Below are positions 1 to 8,333 of a stretch of DNA of 30,148 nucleotides, in pieces. The first letter of the stretch is position 1; the number at the start of each line of letters is the position of its first letter. The stretch comes from Cyclobacteriaceae bacterium (GTDB lineage Bacteria; Bacteroidota; Bacteroidia; Cytophagales; Cyclobacteriaceae). The translations under genes and the position numbers were made by a program. The DNA lies in NCBI GenBank assembly GCA_947458795.1, contig CANHCD010000002.1, positions 1 to 30,148 on the forward strand, given 5' to 3'. The notes below the pieces were generated by a model. The model was not told where the DNA came from and searched no databases. It saw only the letters and a program-made list of their open reading frames with translations.

Positions 1-1212
1 ACTTTGCAGCCCCATTTCGGATGGATAGCTTTTGGCGATTGGGATCAATAGGTCCAACAATGCTTCCAGTTCTCCTTTCTTTACCGGATCAGTTTCCTGT
101 GAAAGTTTGTCTCCAAGAAGTCCACAAAACACAAGTAAGGATAAAGAACCTTCAGTGATACTTTTTTGGACCAAAAGCATGCGTTTGACATCTGCATGTT
201 GGATGATGGGTACTTGTGGTCGATTGGGCTCCCGATCGGTGAGGCTTCTTCCTTGAGGACGGACTTTGGCATAGCCTAAGGATGCATGAAATGCCGCCGT
301 AGCAATGGCTGTAGCATTCATCCCTATTCCAAGTCTCGCCTCATTCATCATCTGGAACATGTATTTGAGGCCCTGGTGGGCTTCACCTACGAGGTATCCT
401 TCACAGCCAGACTCAGTTCCCATCATCAAGTGTACAATGGGAGCACCCTTGTATCCCATCTTGTGGTAGATGCCTTGGGTGAGCACATCATTTGGGGTTC
501 CGTCTAGTCGAATTTTGGGAACGACAAATAAGGAGATGCCCTTTGTACCAGCTGGAGCACCTTGTATTCTAGCAAGCATCAAATGGATGATGTTGTCACA
601 GGCATCGTGATCGCCAGCAGAGATGTAGATTTTTTGTCCACTGATCGAATAAACTCCTTCTTTGGCAGTGGGAACTGCCAGGGTAGACAAATCAGATAGT
701 GAGCTGCCAGCATCCGGTTCGGTGAGTGCCATGGTTCCTTGCCATTCCCCGCTGTACATTTTAGGAGTGAACCTGTCACGAAGTTCGGTGGATCCGAAGG
801 TTCGAATCAAATTTGCAGCTCCTGTAGTCAAAAAAGGAAAAACACTTGCAGAGTAATTGGCTGCCTGTAATATAAATCCAGCAGAAAGATGGATCGTCCA
901 AGGCAGTTGTTGCCCTCCCTCTTCGTAGGGGAAGATGGCATTGATCCATCCATCAGCACCAAATTGTCGGATGATTTCACGCATCTTGGGGTGTACCTTG
1001 ATGATTCCATTTTCAAGTTGGGGTTCATTTCGGTCCATTTCCTTGAAAATAGGATACAGGGACTTCTCTGCAATCTGCTCTGCTGCATCAAGAACCAGGG
1101 TAAAGGTCTCTTTGGAATGATCTGAAAAATAGGGGTACTGAATGAGCTCCAGGCAGTTTTGATTTTCAAAAAGTTGAAAATGGAGGTCTCTCTTTGAATA
1201 GTAGGTAGCCAT
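1..1212 (-). CDS. Acyl-CoA dehydrogenase, long (DmdC-like) type, 3' end outside window
   Basis: FAD-dependent acyl-CoA dehydrogenase that introduces an alpha,beta double bond into an acyl-CoA thioester. The frame opens at an ATG on the complement of 1210-1212 and stays open for 404 codons to the left edge, so the C-terminus is missing. Visible signatures are the FAD/substrate segment LTEPDAGS near residue 160, an FVVPK strand near residue 225, and MMNEARLGIG near residue 290. The N-terminal extension (MATYYSKRDLHF) and MMNEARLG are typical of the roughly 600-residue group that includes 3-methylmercaptopropionyl-CoA dehydrogenase DmdC; the true substrate cannot be told. The catalytic Glu region should lie beyond the window. 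The start is 3 bp after the stop of the upstream sugar acetyltransferase, so the two are probably co-transcribed. Family is firm; subfamily is inferred. Confidence 0.88.
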   Translation of the reverse strand, partial: MATYYSKRDLHFQLFENQNCLELIQYPYFSDHSKETFTLVLDAAEQIAEKSLYPIFKEMDRNEPQLENGIIKVHPKMREIIRQFGADGWINAIFPYEEGGQQLPWTIHLSAGFILQAANYSASVFPFLTTGAANLIRTFGSTELRDRFTPKMYSGEWQGTMALTEPDAGSSLSDLSTLAVPTAKEGVYSISGQKIYISAGDHDACDNIIHLMLARIQGAPAGTKGISLFVVPKIRLDGTPNDVLTQGIYHKMGYKGAPIVHLMMGTESGCEGYLVGEAHQGLKYMFQMMNEARLGIGMNATAIATAAFHASLGYAKVRPQGRSLTDREPNRPQVPIIQHADVKRMLLVQKSITEGSLSLLVFCGLLGDKLSQETDPVKKGELEALLDLLIPIAKSYPSEMGLQS

Positions 1213-1215
1213 GAT

Positions 1216-1782
1216 TTATTCTTTGGAACTCAAATAACGGATTATTTTTGCTGGATTTCCTCCAATAACTACGTCTGAAGGGAAACTTTTGGTGACTACT
1301 GCTCCGGCTGCAACAACCACTCGATCACCCAAATTTACTCCAGGGCAAAGAATAGCACCTCCACCAATCCACACGTCAGAGCCGATGCTCACAGGCTTGC
1401 CCGACTCCCAAAATGCGCCTCTTTCTTGAGCGTCCAGAGGATGCGTAGCTGTGTAGATTTGAACGGCTGGACCAATAAAAACACGGTCACCAAGTTGCAC
1501 CGAACAAACATCTAACACCACACAATTGAAATTGAAAAAGCAATCTTCCCCCATCTGAATATTGTAGCCGTAATCGCAATAAAAGGGTACTTCGATCCAA
1601 GGATTTTTGCCAGCCTTACCCACAAGTTTTCGAAGTAGCGATACACGATTTTCTGGTTCTGCCGGAGCAGAAGAGTTCAATAATTGCGTCAGTTCTCTCG
1701 CCTGTAGCCTTTCTTGGACCAATTCTGGATCGGAGGCCTGGTAAAGTTCCCCTGCAAGCATTTTTTCTTTTTCTGACTTCAT
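1216..1782 (-). CDS. Sugar O-acetyltransferase, Maa/NodL left-handed beta-helix family
   Basis: Cytoplasmic acetyl-CoA:sugar O-acetyltransferase of the maltose/galactoside acetyltransferase family (COG0110). The 188-residue length is normal. The N-terminal Mac helical domain (EKEKMLAGELYQASDPEL, residues 4-21) is followed by hexapeptide repeats. The catalytic His lies in TATHPLD (H114), and the coil end IGGNPAKIIR near residues 173-182 is the family hallmark. The real sugar acceptor is unknown. It lies 38 bp after uxuA and 3 bp before the acyl-CoA dehydrogenase on the same strand, at the end of the hexuronate cluster. It could detoxify excess sugar or act on an unrelated metabolite. Confidence 0.9.
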   Translation of the reverse strand: MKSEKEKMLAGELYQASDPELVQERLQARELTQLLNSSAPAEPENRVSLLRKLVGKAGKNPWIEVPFYCDYGYNIQMGEDCFFNFNCVVLDVCSVQLGDRVFIGPAVQIYTATHPLDAQERGAFWESGKPVSIGSDVWIGGGAILCPGVNLGDRVVVAAGAVVTKSFPSDVVIGGNPAKIIRYLSSKE

Positions 1783-1820
1783 CGCTTTTGTTTTCGATTA
1801 ATTTCTAAAAGTAAAGGCGC

Positions 1821-3002
1821 TTATTTTTTGTTTGACACCCAAACCAATGCTTCTTCCACTCCTCGGAGTTCGGCAAGGCCTTTCATTCTGCCAATGGCGG
1901 TGTAGCCTGGATTTGCTGTTTTCTTGTGTAAGTCATCCAAAAGCTGGTGTCCATGGTCTGGACGCATGGGGATTCGTTTTTTTCGTTTCTCCTGCCAAAT
2001 CAAAATCTCCTGAATCACGGCAACCATGTCTACATTGCCGTCCAGATGGTTGTCTTCGTAGAAGTTTCCATCGGCATCTCTTCGGGTGCTTCGCAAATGG
2101 AGAAAATGGATGCGCTCTCCAAACTCGCGAACCATGGCTGGTAAATCGTTATCAGTTCGTACCCCATAGCTTCCCGTGCAGAAGGTTAGTCCATTGTGAA
2201 GGCTGGGTGTTTGAGTTAAAATTCGTCTGGCATCTGCCGCTGTGCTCACTACGCGTGGCAATCCATACAAGGAAAAGGGTGGATCGTCTGGATGGATGCA
2301 AAGAAAGCATCCTACTTCTTCTGCTACAGGGCTGATGGCATCTAGAAATAGACGAAGGTGTTCTGCAAGCTGTTTTGCATCAATTCCAGAATAGGTTTTG
2401 AGCATTTCGCGAAATTCCTCCAGGGTATAGCCAATTTCTGAGCCTGGAAGGCCCTTGAGGATATTGTCCAAAATGAGCTGCTTGGATTCTGGGCTAAGAT
2501 TCTGGTAGTAGGTTTCGGTAGCAGCAATTTCTTCTGGACTGTATTCTTGTCGTGCTTCAGGCCGTTGCAAAATGAATAGGTCAAAGGCAATCACTGCCTT
2601 TTTCTCATAAAGTAAGGCTTTGGCGCCATTTGGGAGCAGGTATTCTAGGTTGGTACGCGTCCAATCCAAAATCGGCATAAAGTTGTAGCAAACGGTATAC
2701 ACTCCCTCAGCAGCCAGGTTTCGTATCGTTTGCTTGTAATTTTCGATTAGTTGCAGATAGTTGCCAGACCTTGTTTTTATCTGTTCGTGAACAGGTACGG
2801 ATTCGACGACAGACCAAGTCAGACCAGCTTCCTCGATTGTCTTTTTTCGAATATTAATTTCTGCTCTAGACCAAATTTCTCCATTGGGGATATGGTGTAG
2901 CGCAGTGACCACTCCCGTAGCACCCGACTGACGGATATCTTGAAGGCTTACTGGATCCTTGGGTCCGTACCAGCGCATGGTTTGTTCCATTTTATAGGCC
3001 AT
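1821..3002 (-). CDS. uxuA: Mannonate dehydratase UxuA
   Basis: Dehydrates D-mannonate to 2-keto-3-deoxy-D-gluconate (EC 4.2.1.8), a cytoplasmic metal-dependent TIM-barrel enzyme of hexuronate catabolism. At 393 residues it has the usual UxuA length. The N-terminus MRWYGPKDPVSL followed by ALHHIPNGEIW is characteristic. Metal/active-site segments seen are CIHPDDPP near residues 233-240, FCTGSYG near 273-279, HLRS near 301 and PDHGHQLLDD near 346. The annotated ATG gives MAYKMEQTMRWYG; the internal Met at residue 9 would also fit the family, so the exact start is uncertain by 8 codons. It follows the SDR gene by 78 bp and completes the isomerase-reductase-dehydratase series. Confidence 0.96.
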   Translation of the reverse strand: MAYKMEQTMRWYGPKDPVSLQDIRQSGATGVVTALHHIPNGEIWSRAEINIRKKTIEEAGLTWSVVESVPVHEQIKTRSGNYLQLIENYKQTIRNLAAEGVYTVCYNFMPILDWTRTNLEYLLPNGAKALLYEKKAVIAFDLFILQRPEARQEYSPEEIAATETYYQNLSPESKQLILDNILKGLPGSEIGYTLEEFREMLKTYSGIDAKQLAEHLRLFLDAISPVAEEVGCFLCIHPDDPPFSLYGLPRVVSTAADARRILTQTPSLHNGLTFCTGSYGVRTDNDLPAMVREFGERIHFLHLRSTRRDADGNFYEDNHLDGNVDMVAVIQEILIWQEKRKKRIPMRPDHGHQLLDDLHKKTANPGYTAIGRMKGLAELRGVEEALVWVSNKK

Positions 3003-3080
3003 ACTATATTTTTATTGGGTTAGAAGTAATTGAATCAGTTGCTTGAAGCTAATCTCATTGGAGAGCAGAAGAGCCATCCC

Positions 3081-3902
3081 TTAAACTCCAGAGTAGGCGC
3101 TAAAACCTCCATCTACAGCCACGGTAGTGCCTGTGACAAACTTGGATGCATCACTGCAAAGCCAATGCAAGGCGCCCAGTAGATCATCAGGATGTCCAAA
3201 TCGGTTCATTGGAGTATGGCTAATTATCTGTGTGCCGCGTTGCGTTAGGCTTCCATCCTCCTGAGTGAGCAGCGTTCTGTTTTGTTCGGTTAGAAAAAAA
3301 CCAGGTGCCAAGGCATTGACACGAAAATTTGAACCATGCTTGGAAGCAAGTTCGACGGCAAGCCATTTGGTGAGGTTGTCGATGGCAGCTTTGGCTGAGG
3401 CATAGCCCATCACCCGTGTCATGGGTCTGCTGGCTGCCATGGAACTGATATTAAGAATGTTACCTCCTCCGTTTTTCAAAAGTAAGGGAAGAAATACCTT
3501 GATAGGAAAGACGGTACCCAAATAATTGAGGTCTATCACCTGCCGCAAAGCATCGCTATTGAGGTCCAAAAAGGTTTGCTCGGGTCGAATCACCGCACCT
3601 GGCATATTTCCTCCGGCAGCATTGATCAAAACAGCTACAGATCCATGCTGAGACTCGATGAGTAGTTTGACTTTTGTCAGGGACTCTTCCTCTGTTACGT
3701 CTGCACAATAGCCCGAAGCTTTGCCACCTTCGGCGATGATTTGATCCCTCAAGGCATTTACCTTCTCAGGTGTTCGTCCCAAAATCAAGAGTTCAGCCCC
3801 TTGCTGCGCTAGGTACAGGGCCATGCTTGCTCCAAGTACCCCTGTAGCTCCAGAAAATAGAATTTTCGTTCCTTTTAAGTCAAATAAATCCCTTGATATC
3901 AT
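3081..3902 (-). CDS. uxuB: SDR-type D-mannonate oxidoreductase (fructuronate reductase)
   Basis: Short-chain dehydrogenase/reductase, 273 residues. It shows the Rossmann motif SGATGVLG (residues 17-24), the catalytic SS at 153-154 and the YxxxK pair Y167/K171. The C-terminal VDGGFSAYSG is usual for this branch. The classical E. coli UxuB is a long-chain mannitol-dehydrogenase-type enzyme, but Bacillus and Bacteroidota use an SDR protein in the same locus for the fructuronate/mannonate step. The position directly between uxaC and uxuA supports that role here. The start ATG overlaps the uxaC stop (ATGA, 3899-3902), so translational coupling is likely. SDR membership is certain; the substrate is inferred from context. 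Confidence 0.85.
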   Translation of the reverse strand: MISRDLFDLKGTKILFSGATGVLGASMALYLAQQGAELLILGRTPEKVNALRDQIIAEGGKASGYCADVTEEESLTKVKLLIESQHGSVAVLINAAGGNMPGAVIRPEQTFLDLNSDALRQVIDLNYLGTVFPIKVFLPLLLKNGGGNILNISSMAASRPMTRVMGYASAKAAIDNLTKWLAVELASKHGSNFRVNALAPGFFLTEQNRTLLTQEDGSLTQRGTQIISHTPMNRFGHPDDLLGALHWLCSDASKFVTGTTVAVDGGFSAYSGV

Positions 3903-5344
3903 GCGATGGTACTAAAGTTTTGTGGGCTAAAATTGAAGTAGGCTTTGGCATTGTTATAGCAGACATCTTGAATGATTTTGCCTAGCCATTGCTCATCCCA
4001 AGGCAGTTCCCCTTGTTCGACTTCTTGTCCAATCAGTTGGCACAAGATCCTGCGGAAATATTCATGTCTTGGAAAGGAGAGAAAGCTTCTGGAGTCGGTG
4101 AGCATTCCGATGAAGCAACTCAATAGACCAAGATTTGAGAGCGCATTGAGCTGTTTTTCCATCCCATCTTTCTGATCGAGGTACCACCAGCCAGAGCCAT
4201 ATTGCATTTTTCCTTTGACCGATCCATCGTTGAAGTTGCCAATCATGGAAGCAAAGACCTCGTTGTCTCTGGGATTTAGGTTATAAATAACAGTCTTGGC
4301 CAATTGATCCGTTTTGTCCAATTCATTGAAGAAGCTGGCAAGGGATTTGGCCTGATCAAAATCTCCGATGGAGTCAAATCCGGTATCGGGTCCTAGCTGC
4401 TGGAGCATTCGTTCGTTGGTATTGCGAATAGCACCGAGGTGGAACTGCTGTACCCAGCCCTTGGCATGGTACTGTTTGGAAAGAAGTGAGAGTATCTGAA
4501 AGGTAAAGTATTCTTTTTCAGCGGCTGTAGGAGGATTACCTGCAAGGGTGTTTTGGAAAATACGATCTGCAGATAAGTGGCTTTCCGTTGAAAAACTCAA
4601 GCGCTCGAGTCCATGGTCCGCTACCCTGCATCCCATGGAATGAAAAAAGTCAATTCGCTTGTAGAGCGCCTCGATCAAGGTATCAAAGGAACTAATTTCA
4701 ATTCCTGCGGCAGTTCCTAAGGCTACAAGGTAGCTGCTGTAATTTTGGGGTTGCCCGATTGCAAAGGCTTTGTCTGGACGAAAGGTAGGGTACATTCCCA
4801 TGGCATGGCCTTCTTTTCGGTAGGCGAGATGCTGGCTCAAGTCGTCTGTTGGATCATCAGTCGTGCCGACGACTTCCACCTTCATTCGTTCAAGTAGTCC
4901 ACGGGTACGAAAAGGCTCCTCTTGAAGAATTTCTGAGGTAGCTGAGTAAATTTTCGAAGAGTTGGTAGGCGATAGGAGCTCGGTAACTCCAAAATACCGC
5001 TTCAGCTCCAACGCGCTCCAATGGAATAGGGGGTTTCTGACTGTGTAGGGTAGGGTATAGGCCCACTTGTCAAACTTTTCTGCTGCTGAGGCTTTACCAG
5101 TGATGTAGTGCTCGTCAATTCCGAGGGTTCGCATCGCACGCCACTTGTAATGATCTCCAGCTAGCCAAAGGGAGCTGATGTTTTCAAACTTCCGATTGGA
5201 TGCGATTTCTGCAGGAGGGAGGTGGTTGTGGTAATCGATGATGGGAAGATCCTTCGCATAGGCATGGTAAAGCCGCTGGGAAAATTTATTTTTCAATAAA
5301 AAATCATCCGAAAGGAAATGGGAATTTTGGATTAATTGGGTCAT
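3899..5344 (-). CDS. uxaC: Glucuronate isomerase UxaC
   Basis: Interconverts D-glucuronate/D-fructuronate and D-galacturonate/D-tagaturonate (EC 5.3.1.12), the entry step of hexuronate catabolism; cytoplasmic. The 481-residue protein belongs to the amidohydrolase superfamily. The N-terminal metal motif DYHNHLPP has H39 and H41. Other typical segments are SALELKRYFG, TTDDPTDDL, FHLGAIRN and LTDSRSFLSFPRHEYFRR near the C-terminus. Length is close to the family's approximately 470. It overlaps the SDR gene by 4 bp and lies 96 bp downstream of the Gfo/Idh oxidoreductase. Because uxuA and an SDR mannonate oxidoreductase follow, rather than altronate genes, glucuronate is the likelier substrate. 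Confidence 0.96.
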   Translation of the reverse strand: MTQLIQNSHFLSDDFLLKNKFSQRLYHAYAKDLPIIDYHNHLPPAEIASNRKFENISSLWLAGDHYKWRAMRTLGIDEHYITGKASAAEKFDKWAYTLPYTVRNPLFHWSALELKRYFGVTELLSPTNSSKIYSATSEILQEEPFRTRGLLERMKVEVVGTTDDPTDDLSQHLAYRKEGHAMGMYPTFRPDKAFAIGQPQNYSSYLVALGTAAGIEISSFDTLIEALYKRIDFFHSMGCRVADHGLERLSFSTESHLSADRIFQNTLAGNPPTAAEKEYFTFQILSLLSKQYHAKGWVQQFHLGAIRNTNERMLQQLGPDTGFDSIGDFDQAKSLASFFNELDKTDQLAKTVIYNLNPRDNEVFASMIGNFNDGSVKGKMQYGSGWWYLDQKDGMEKQLNALSNLGLLSCFIGMLTDSRSFLSFPRHEYFRRILCQLIGQEVEQGELPWDEQWLGKIIQDVCYNNAKAYFNFSPQNFSTIA

Positions 5345-5379
5345 TAGCGAGAATAATGGAATGCTAAGGGATTAGATGG

Positions 5380-5412
5380 AGCTTCTGTATTTTCACCTAC
5401 CTGTCAGAAGCT
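5380..5412. repeat. Inverted repeat in the leader of uxaC
   Basis: A perfect 8-bp inverted repeat, AGCTTCTG (5380-5387) and CAGAAGCT (5405-5412), is separated by 17 bp in the gap between the Gfo/Idh gene and uxaC. It has no T-run, so it is not an obvious terminator. It could be an operator for a dimeric regulator, an mRNA stem that sets relative expression, or chance. Confidence 0.4.
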
Positions 5413-5440
5413 GAAAGCTAAGCTCGCTGCATATAGAAAA

Positions 5441-6790
5441 TCAAATCGCTGGAGGAGCCCAGCCCTTTTCATATTCTCGACTCCATAACGCCATGGCCTT
5501 AGGGGAATTGAGGATGTGTCCATTTTTTGGATCACAAGTCAAGGATTCTCCTGTTCGGCTACTGATATTAGCCAAGTGACACAGTAAAGTAGATACTGCA
5601 CCTTCCTCAATGGTGGAGTTTTGCTTTTCTGTTCCCCGCACTGCATTGAAGAAGTTGACAATGTGTAGCGTACTCATGTCACCCCCTCCGCCAAGAGCGG
5701 TACCTCCTTCGTTGTTGGAGGCTAGGTTGGATTTGGTTTCTTTGCCAGATCGATCGTGCAGTCGGTATCCACCGCGATCTACATACACGGTACCTTCTGA
5801 ACCGTAGATGATTGTTCCTCGGTCCGATCCATAGGTTTTGTAGTTGTTTCGGCTTTTCCCATCCCACTGGATGACCTTTCCATCTCCAAACTTGAAGGTA
5901 GCATCCATGGTGTCGTACATGGTCCATCCATCCTCAGGATAGTGCATTTTGCCAGCAGCCACCGATACTTCAGAAGGATAGTTGACTTGGAGCGCCCAGC
6001 GGGCCACATCCAATTCGTGGGTGGCATTGTTGCCTGTTTCGGCAGTGCCGTAATCCCAGCCATACCAATGCCAATTGTAGTCCCAGGTGTCGTGAAAATA
6101 GGGTTTTCTCGGTGCAGGGCCTTGGAAAAGATCCCAATCTAAGCCAGCAGGAGGGGCTTGCTGAATCGGATTAATCACAGCTCCTCGGGAGTTGCTGTAA
6201 AAAGCTTTGGCGAAGTACACCTTTCCAATTACCCCTTCGTGAATTGCTTTGATGATTTCTTTACTTTCGGGGGCAGAGCGCTGCTGGTTGCCCATCTGAA
6301 CCACCTTGTTGTATTTTTTTTGTAAGGCAATTAGCACTTCACCTTCTCGAGCATTGTGGGAGCATGGTTTTTCTACATAGACATGTTTGCCTCTTTCAAG
6401 TGCAAGCCAGGTTCCGGGTGCATGCCAGTGGTCTGGGGTGGCATTGATCAATACATCCACTTCTTTGTCGTCCAACACCTTGAAGATATTTTGCTCTTGC
6501 TTGGGTTGGTAATCGATCCATTTTTCAAAACCTTTAGCTGCCTTGGGCATCTGTGACTGCATTGCATCGCAGAGGTACAACAAATTCACGTTGCTGCTTT
6601 TCAACCCGATCGGTTCGTAAAACGCACCTAAACGTCGGCCCAATCCTGCAATAGCTACATTGAGGCGGTCGTTAGCGCCCACAATGCGAGCATAGGATTT
6701 GGGAGAGAAGCTAAGCGACCCGAGGGCAGAAAATCCTAGCGTTAGCGCAGCACTTTTTTTGATAAAGGTTCTTCGGTTTGACTTCGACAT
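5441..6790 (-). CDS. Tat-exported Gfo/Idh/MocA family oxidoreductase
   Basis: NAD(P)-dependent sugar oxidoreductase family, 449 residues. The N-terminus SNRRTFIKK followed by a hydrophobic stretch (residues 5-34) is a twin-arginine signal, so the protein is probably exported folded with its cofactor. The Rossmann glycine motif AGLGRRLG is at about 48-55 and the catalytic EKP motif at 140-142 (VYVEKPCSHN). The C-terminal domain carries ETGNNATHELDVARWAL, the usual histidine region. It lies 20 bp downstream of the DUF1080 gene and upstream of uxaC. Tat-exported Gfo/Idh proteins beside DUF1080 proteins suggest C3 oxidation of sugar units outside the cytoplasm. The substrate cannot be read from sequence. 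It lacks the overall look of GH109 glycosidases, which share this fold. Confidence 0.9.
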   Translation of the reverse strand: MSKSNRRTFIKKSAALTLGFSALGSLSFSPKSYARIVGANDRLNVAIAGLGRRLGAFYEPIGLKSSNVNLLYLCDAMQSQMPKAAKGFEKWIDYQPKQEQNIFKVLDDKEVDVLINATPDHWHAPGTWLALERGKHVYVEKPCSHNAREGEVLIALQKKYNKVVQMGNQQRSAPESKEIIKAIHEGVIGKVYFAKAFYSNSRGAVINPIQQAPPAGLDWDLFQGPAPRKPYFHDTWDYNWHWYGWDYGTAETGNNATHELDVARWALQVNYPSEVSVAAGKMHYPEDGWTMYDTMDATFKFGDGKVIQWDGKSRNNYKTYGSDRGTIIYGSEGTVYVDRGGYRLHDRSGKETKSNLASNNEGGTALGGGGDMSTLHIVNFFNAVRGTEKQNSTIEEGAVSTLLCHLANISSRTGESLTCDPKNGHILNSPKAMALWSREYEKGWAPPAI

Positions 6791-6810
6791 GATTCAAAGG
6801 GTTTATTGAC

Positions 6811-8178
6811 TTATTGGAGGGTCTTTATTTTTATATTTTTATAGCTCACTTGATCTCCGTGATCTTGGAGAAGAATGCGACCTTTTGGGGCCTCACCAAA
6901 TTTATTCCAAACCACATATTTGCTGATGGCAACTAGGTCTCGGTAGGCTTGGGAGCCTCGCTCATATTCCAATACTTTTACGCCATTGAGGTAGTGCTCC
7001 ACCTTATTGTTGGGATACACCACGACTCTGCCTTGGTTCCATTCCCCAGGCTTGCGCACAAATCGGGCTTGCTTTTCTGCTTTGATCAGGTCATACAAGG
7101 AGGCTAGAGTACGGTTTCCATCACGACCCATCTTTGCATCTGGATGGAGCGCATCGTCGAGAATTTGGTATTCTAAACCGATGGCTGAACCGGTGCTTTC
7201 CTCCGCCAAGGTTACAAAATACTTTACCCCACTGTTGGCACCCTCGCTAAGCTTAAAGTCAAAAGCCAAATCAAAGGCACTAAATTCAGCTGTGGTGACA
7301 ATGTCTCCAAAAGTTCTTGCTTCACTTCCATCTGACTTCTGTATAGTTAAGATGCCATCTTCGATTGTCCATCCGGCTTTTGGGAAGGCTTCTTTTCGAG
7401 CACTTTCCCATCCTGTTGAAGAAGCTCCATCAAAAAGAAGCTTCCAGCCTTGGGATTTTTCTTCTGGAGTCAACTCATTTTTGACGGTGCTCACCACAAA
7501 AACGGGCTTTTTGAAGGGGAGAGGCTGTAGGTTTTCTGTTTGAACGCGGATATTTCGAAAGTAGGTTTTTCTGCCTTCATCTTCATTGGACTGTATGCTG
7601 TGCACTTGAAGACCAATGAAGCCTTTTCTATCCATGTCATCCACAAAATAGGCCACTTCCTGTCCATTGATCCAGGTTTTGAGTGTATTGCCAATGGCCT
7701 CGATGCGGTAGCGGTTCCATTCTCCCAACTTAAATGCTGACTTGGCAGTTGGGTTGAGATCTAGGGGATAAAACCAACCGCGACGTGCTTCATCATAGAT
7801 TCCTCCAGACCAGGCTCGAGGAGAAGGATCGGCTTCTACTTGATATCCATAAACCAGTCCTTTGCCGCCTTGACCGGCTGGATCAAATTGACCGCGAGTC
7901 ATAATTCCACTATTGGAGGAGAGATGGCTGATTTTGAGGTCTACTTCTAATATAAAATCACCGTAAAGGGCTTCTGTGATCAAAAAGGTATTGCCAGTAC
8001 CGAAGACTGCAGTTCCTTCAATTACCCCATCTTGGACTGCAAAAGTGGCTTTTCCAGCTATAGCTTTCCAGCCGCTCAGGTCTTTTCCATTGAATAGGTT
8101 TTTCCATTCTCCATTTTGTGCTTGTAAGGAAAGAGTGACAAGAGAAAAAAGGAAGCAGCTGACAAAACGTAAAAACAT
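6811..8178 (-). CDS. Secreted protein with two DUF1080 (3-keto-disaccharide hydrolase) domains
   Basis: 455-residue protein with a signal peptide (residues 1-20, cleavage expected after LQA before Gln). It has two consecutive DUF1080 jelly-roll domains, roughly residues 24-213 and 244-454. Each begins with the W-x-x-LF-[ND]-G motif (WKNLFNGKDLSGW and WKLLFDGASSTGW) and contains an NSG-[IV] segment, a Y-Q-[VI] strand and a GEWN turn. Members of DUF1080 have been shown to cleave 3-keto-glycosides, and laminin-G/concanavalin-like sugar binding is the alternative. First gene of the minus-strand block, 20 bp ahead of the Gfo/Idh gene; the pair may oxidise and then cleave a glycoside in the periplasm. 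Confidence 0.88.
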   Translation of the reverse strand: MFLRFVSCFLFSLVTLSLQAQNGEWKNLFNGKDLSGWKAIAGKATFAVQDGVIEGTAVFGTGNTFLITEALYGDFILEVDLKISHLSSNSGIMTRGQFDPAGQGGKGLVYGYQVEADPSPRAWSGGIYDEARRGWFYPLDLNPTAKSAFKLGEWNRYRIEAIGNTLKTWINGQEVAYFVDDMDRKGFIGLQVHSIQSNEDEGRKTYFRNIRVQTENLQPLPFKKPVFVVSTVKNELTPEEKSQGWKLLFDGASSTGWESARKEAFPKAGWTIEDGILTIQKSDGSEARTFGDIVTTAEFSAFDLAFDFKLSEGANSGVKYFVTLAEESTGSAIGLEYQILDDALHPDAKMGRDGNRTLASLYDLIKAEKQARFVRKPGEWNQGRVVVYPNNKVEHYLNGVKVLEYERGSQAYRDLVAISKYVVWNKFGEAPKGRILLQDHGDQVSYKNIKIKTLQ

Positions 8179-8333
8179 AAATCGACTAGTTAAAACTTAA
8201 AGATTGAGCTTGCCTTTTTTGCTTGCCCTAATTTTGAAATCAAGATACAAAATCTAGTTGATCTCTTGCTAGTCCCGATGTGAGGAGTGGTGAGGATTTT
8301 TTTTAATTCCCGTAGAAAGCATCATCTGTTTAG
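8179..8333. other. Divergent intergenic region, DUF1080 gene / RNA methyltransferase gene
   Basis: About 155 bp between two divergent starts, so it must hold both promoters. The plus-strand promoter is clear (separate entry). On the minus strand I found only an imperfect -7 match (TAGATTTTG, one extra base in the spacer) and would not call it. No hairpin or operator stands out. Confidence 0.5.

Noticed and set aside
1..1212. Possible frameshifted pseudogene, because only short closed open frames are evident here
   Set aside because: Reading the minus strand from ATG 1212 gives 404 codons without a stop to the edge and a continuous acyl-CoA dehydrogenase sequence; it is simply cut by the window.
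1832..2335. 167-residue open frame on the plus strand
   Set aside because: Antisense to uxuA, which is well supported; no recognisable domain.
5441..6790. GH109-type NAD-dependent glycosidase
   Set aside because: Same fold, but the middle and C-terminal motifs (EKPCSHN, ETGNNATHELDVARW) follow the ordinary exported Gfo/Idh/MocA group.
7007..7543. 178-residue open frame on the plus strand
   Set aside because: Antisense to the double DUF1080 gene; Ser/Pro/Lys-rich shadow sequence.
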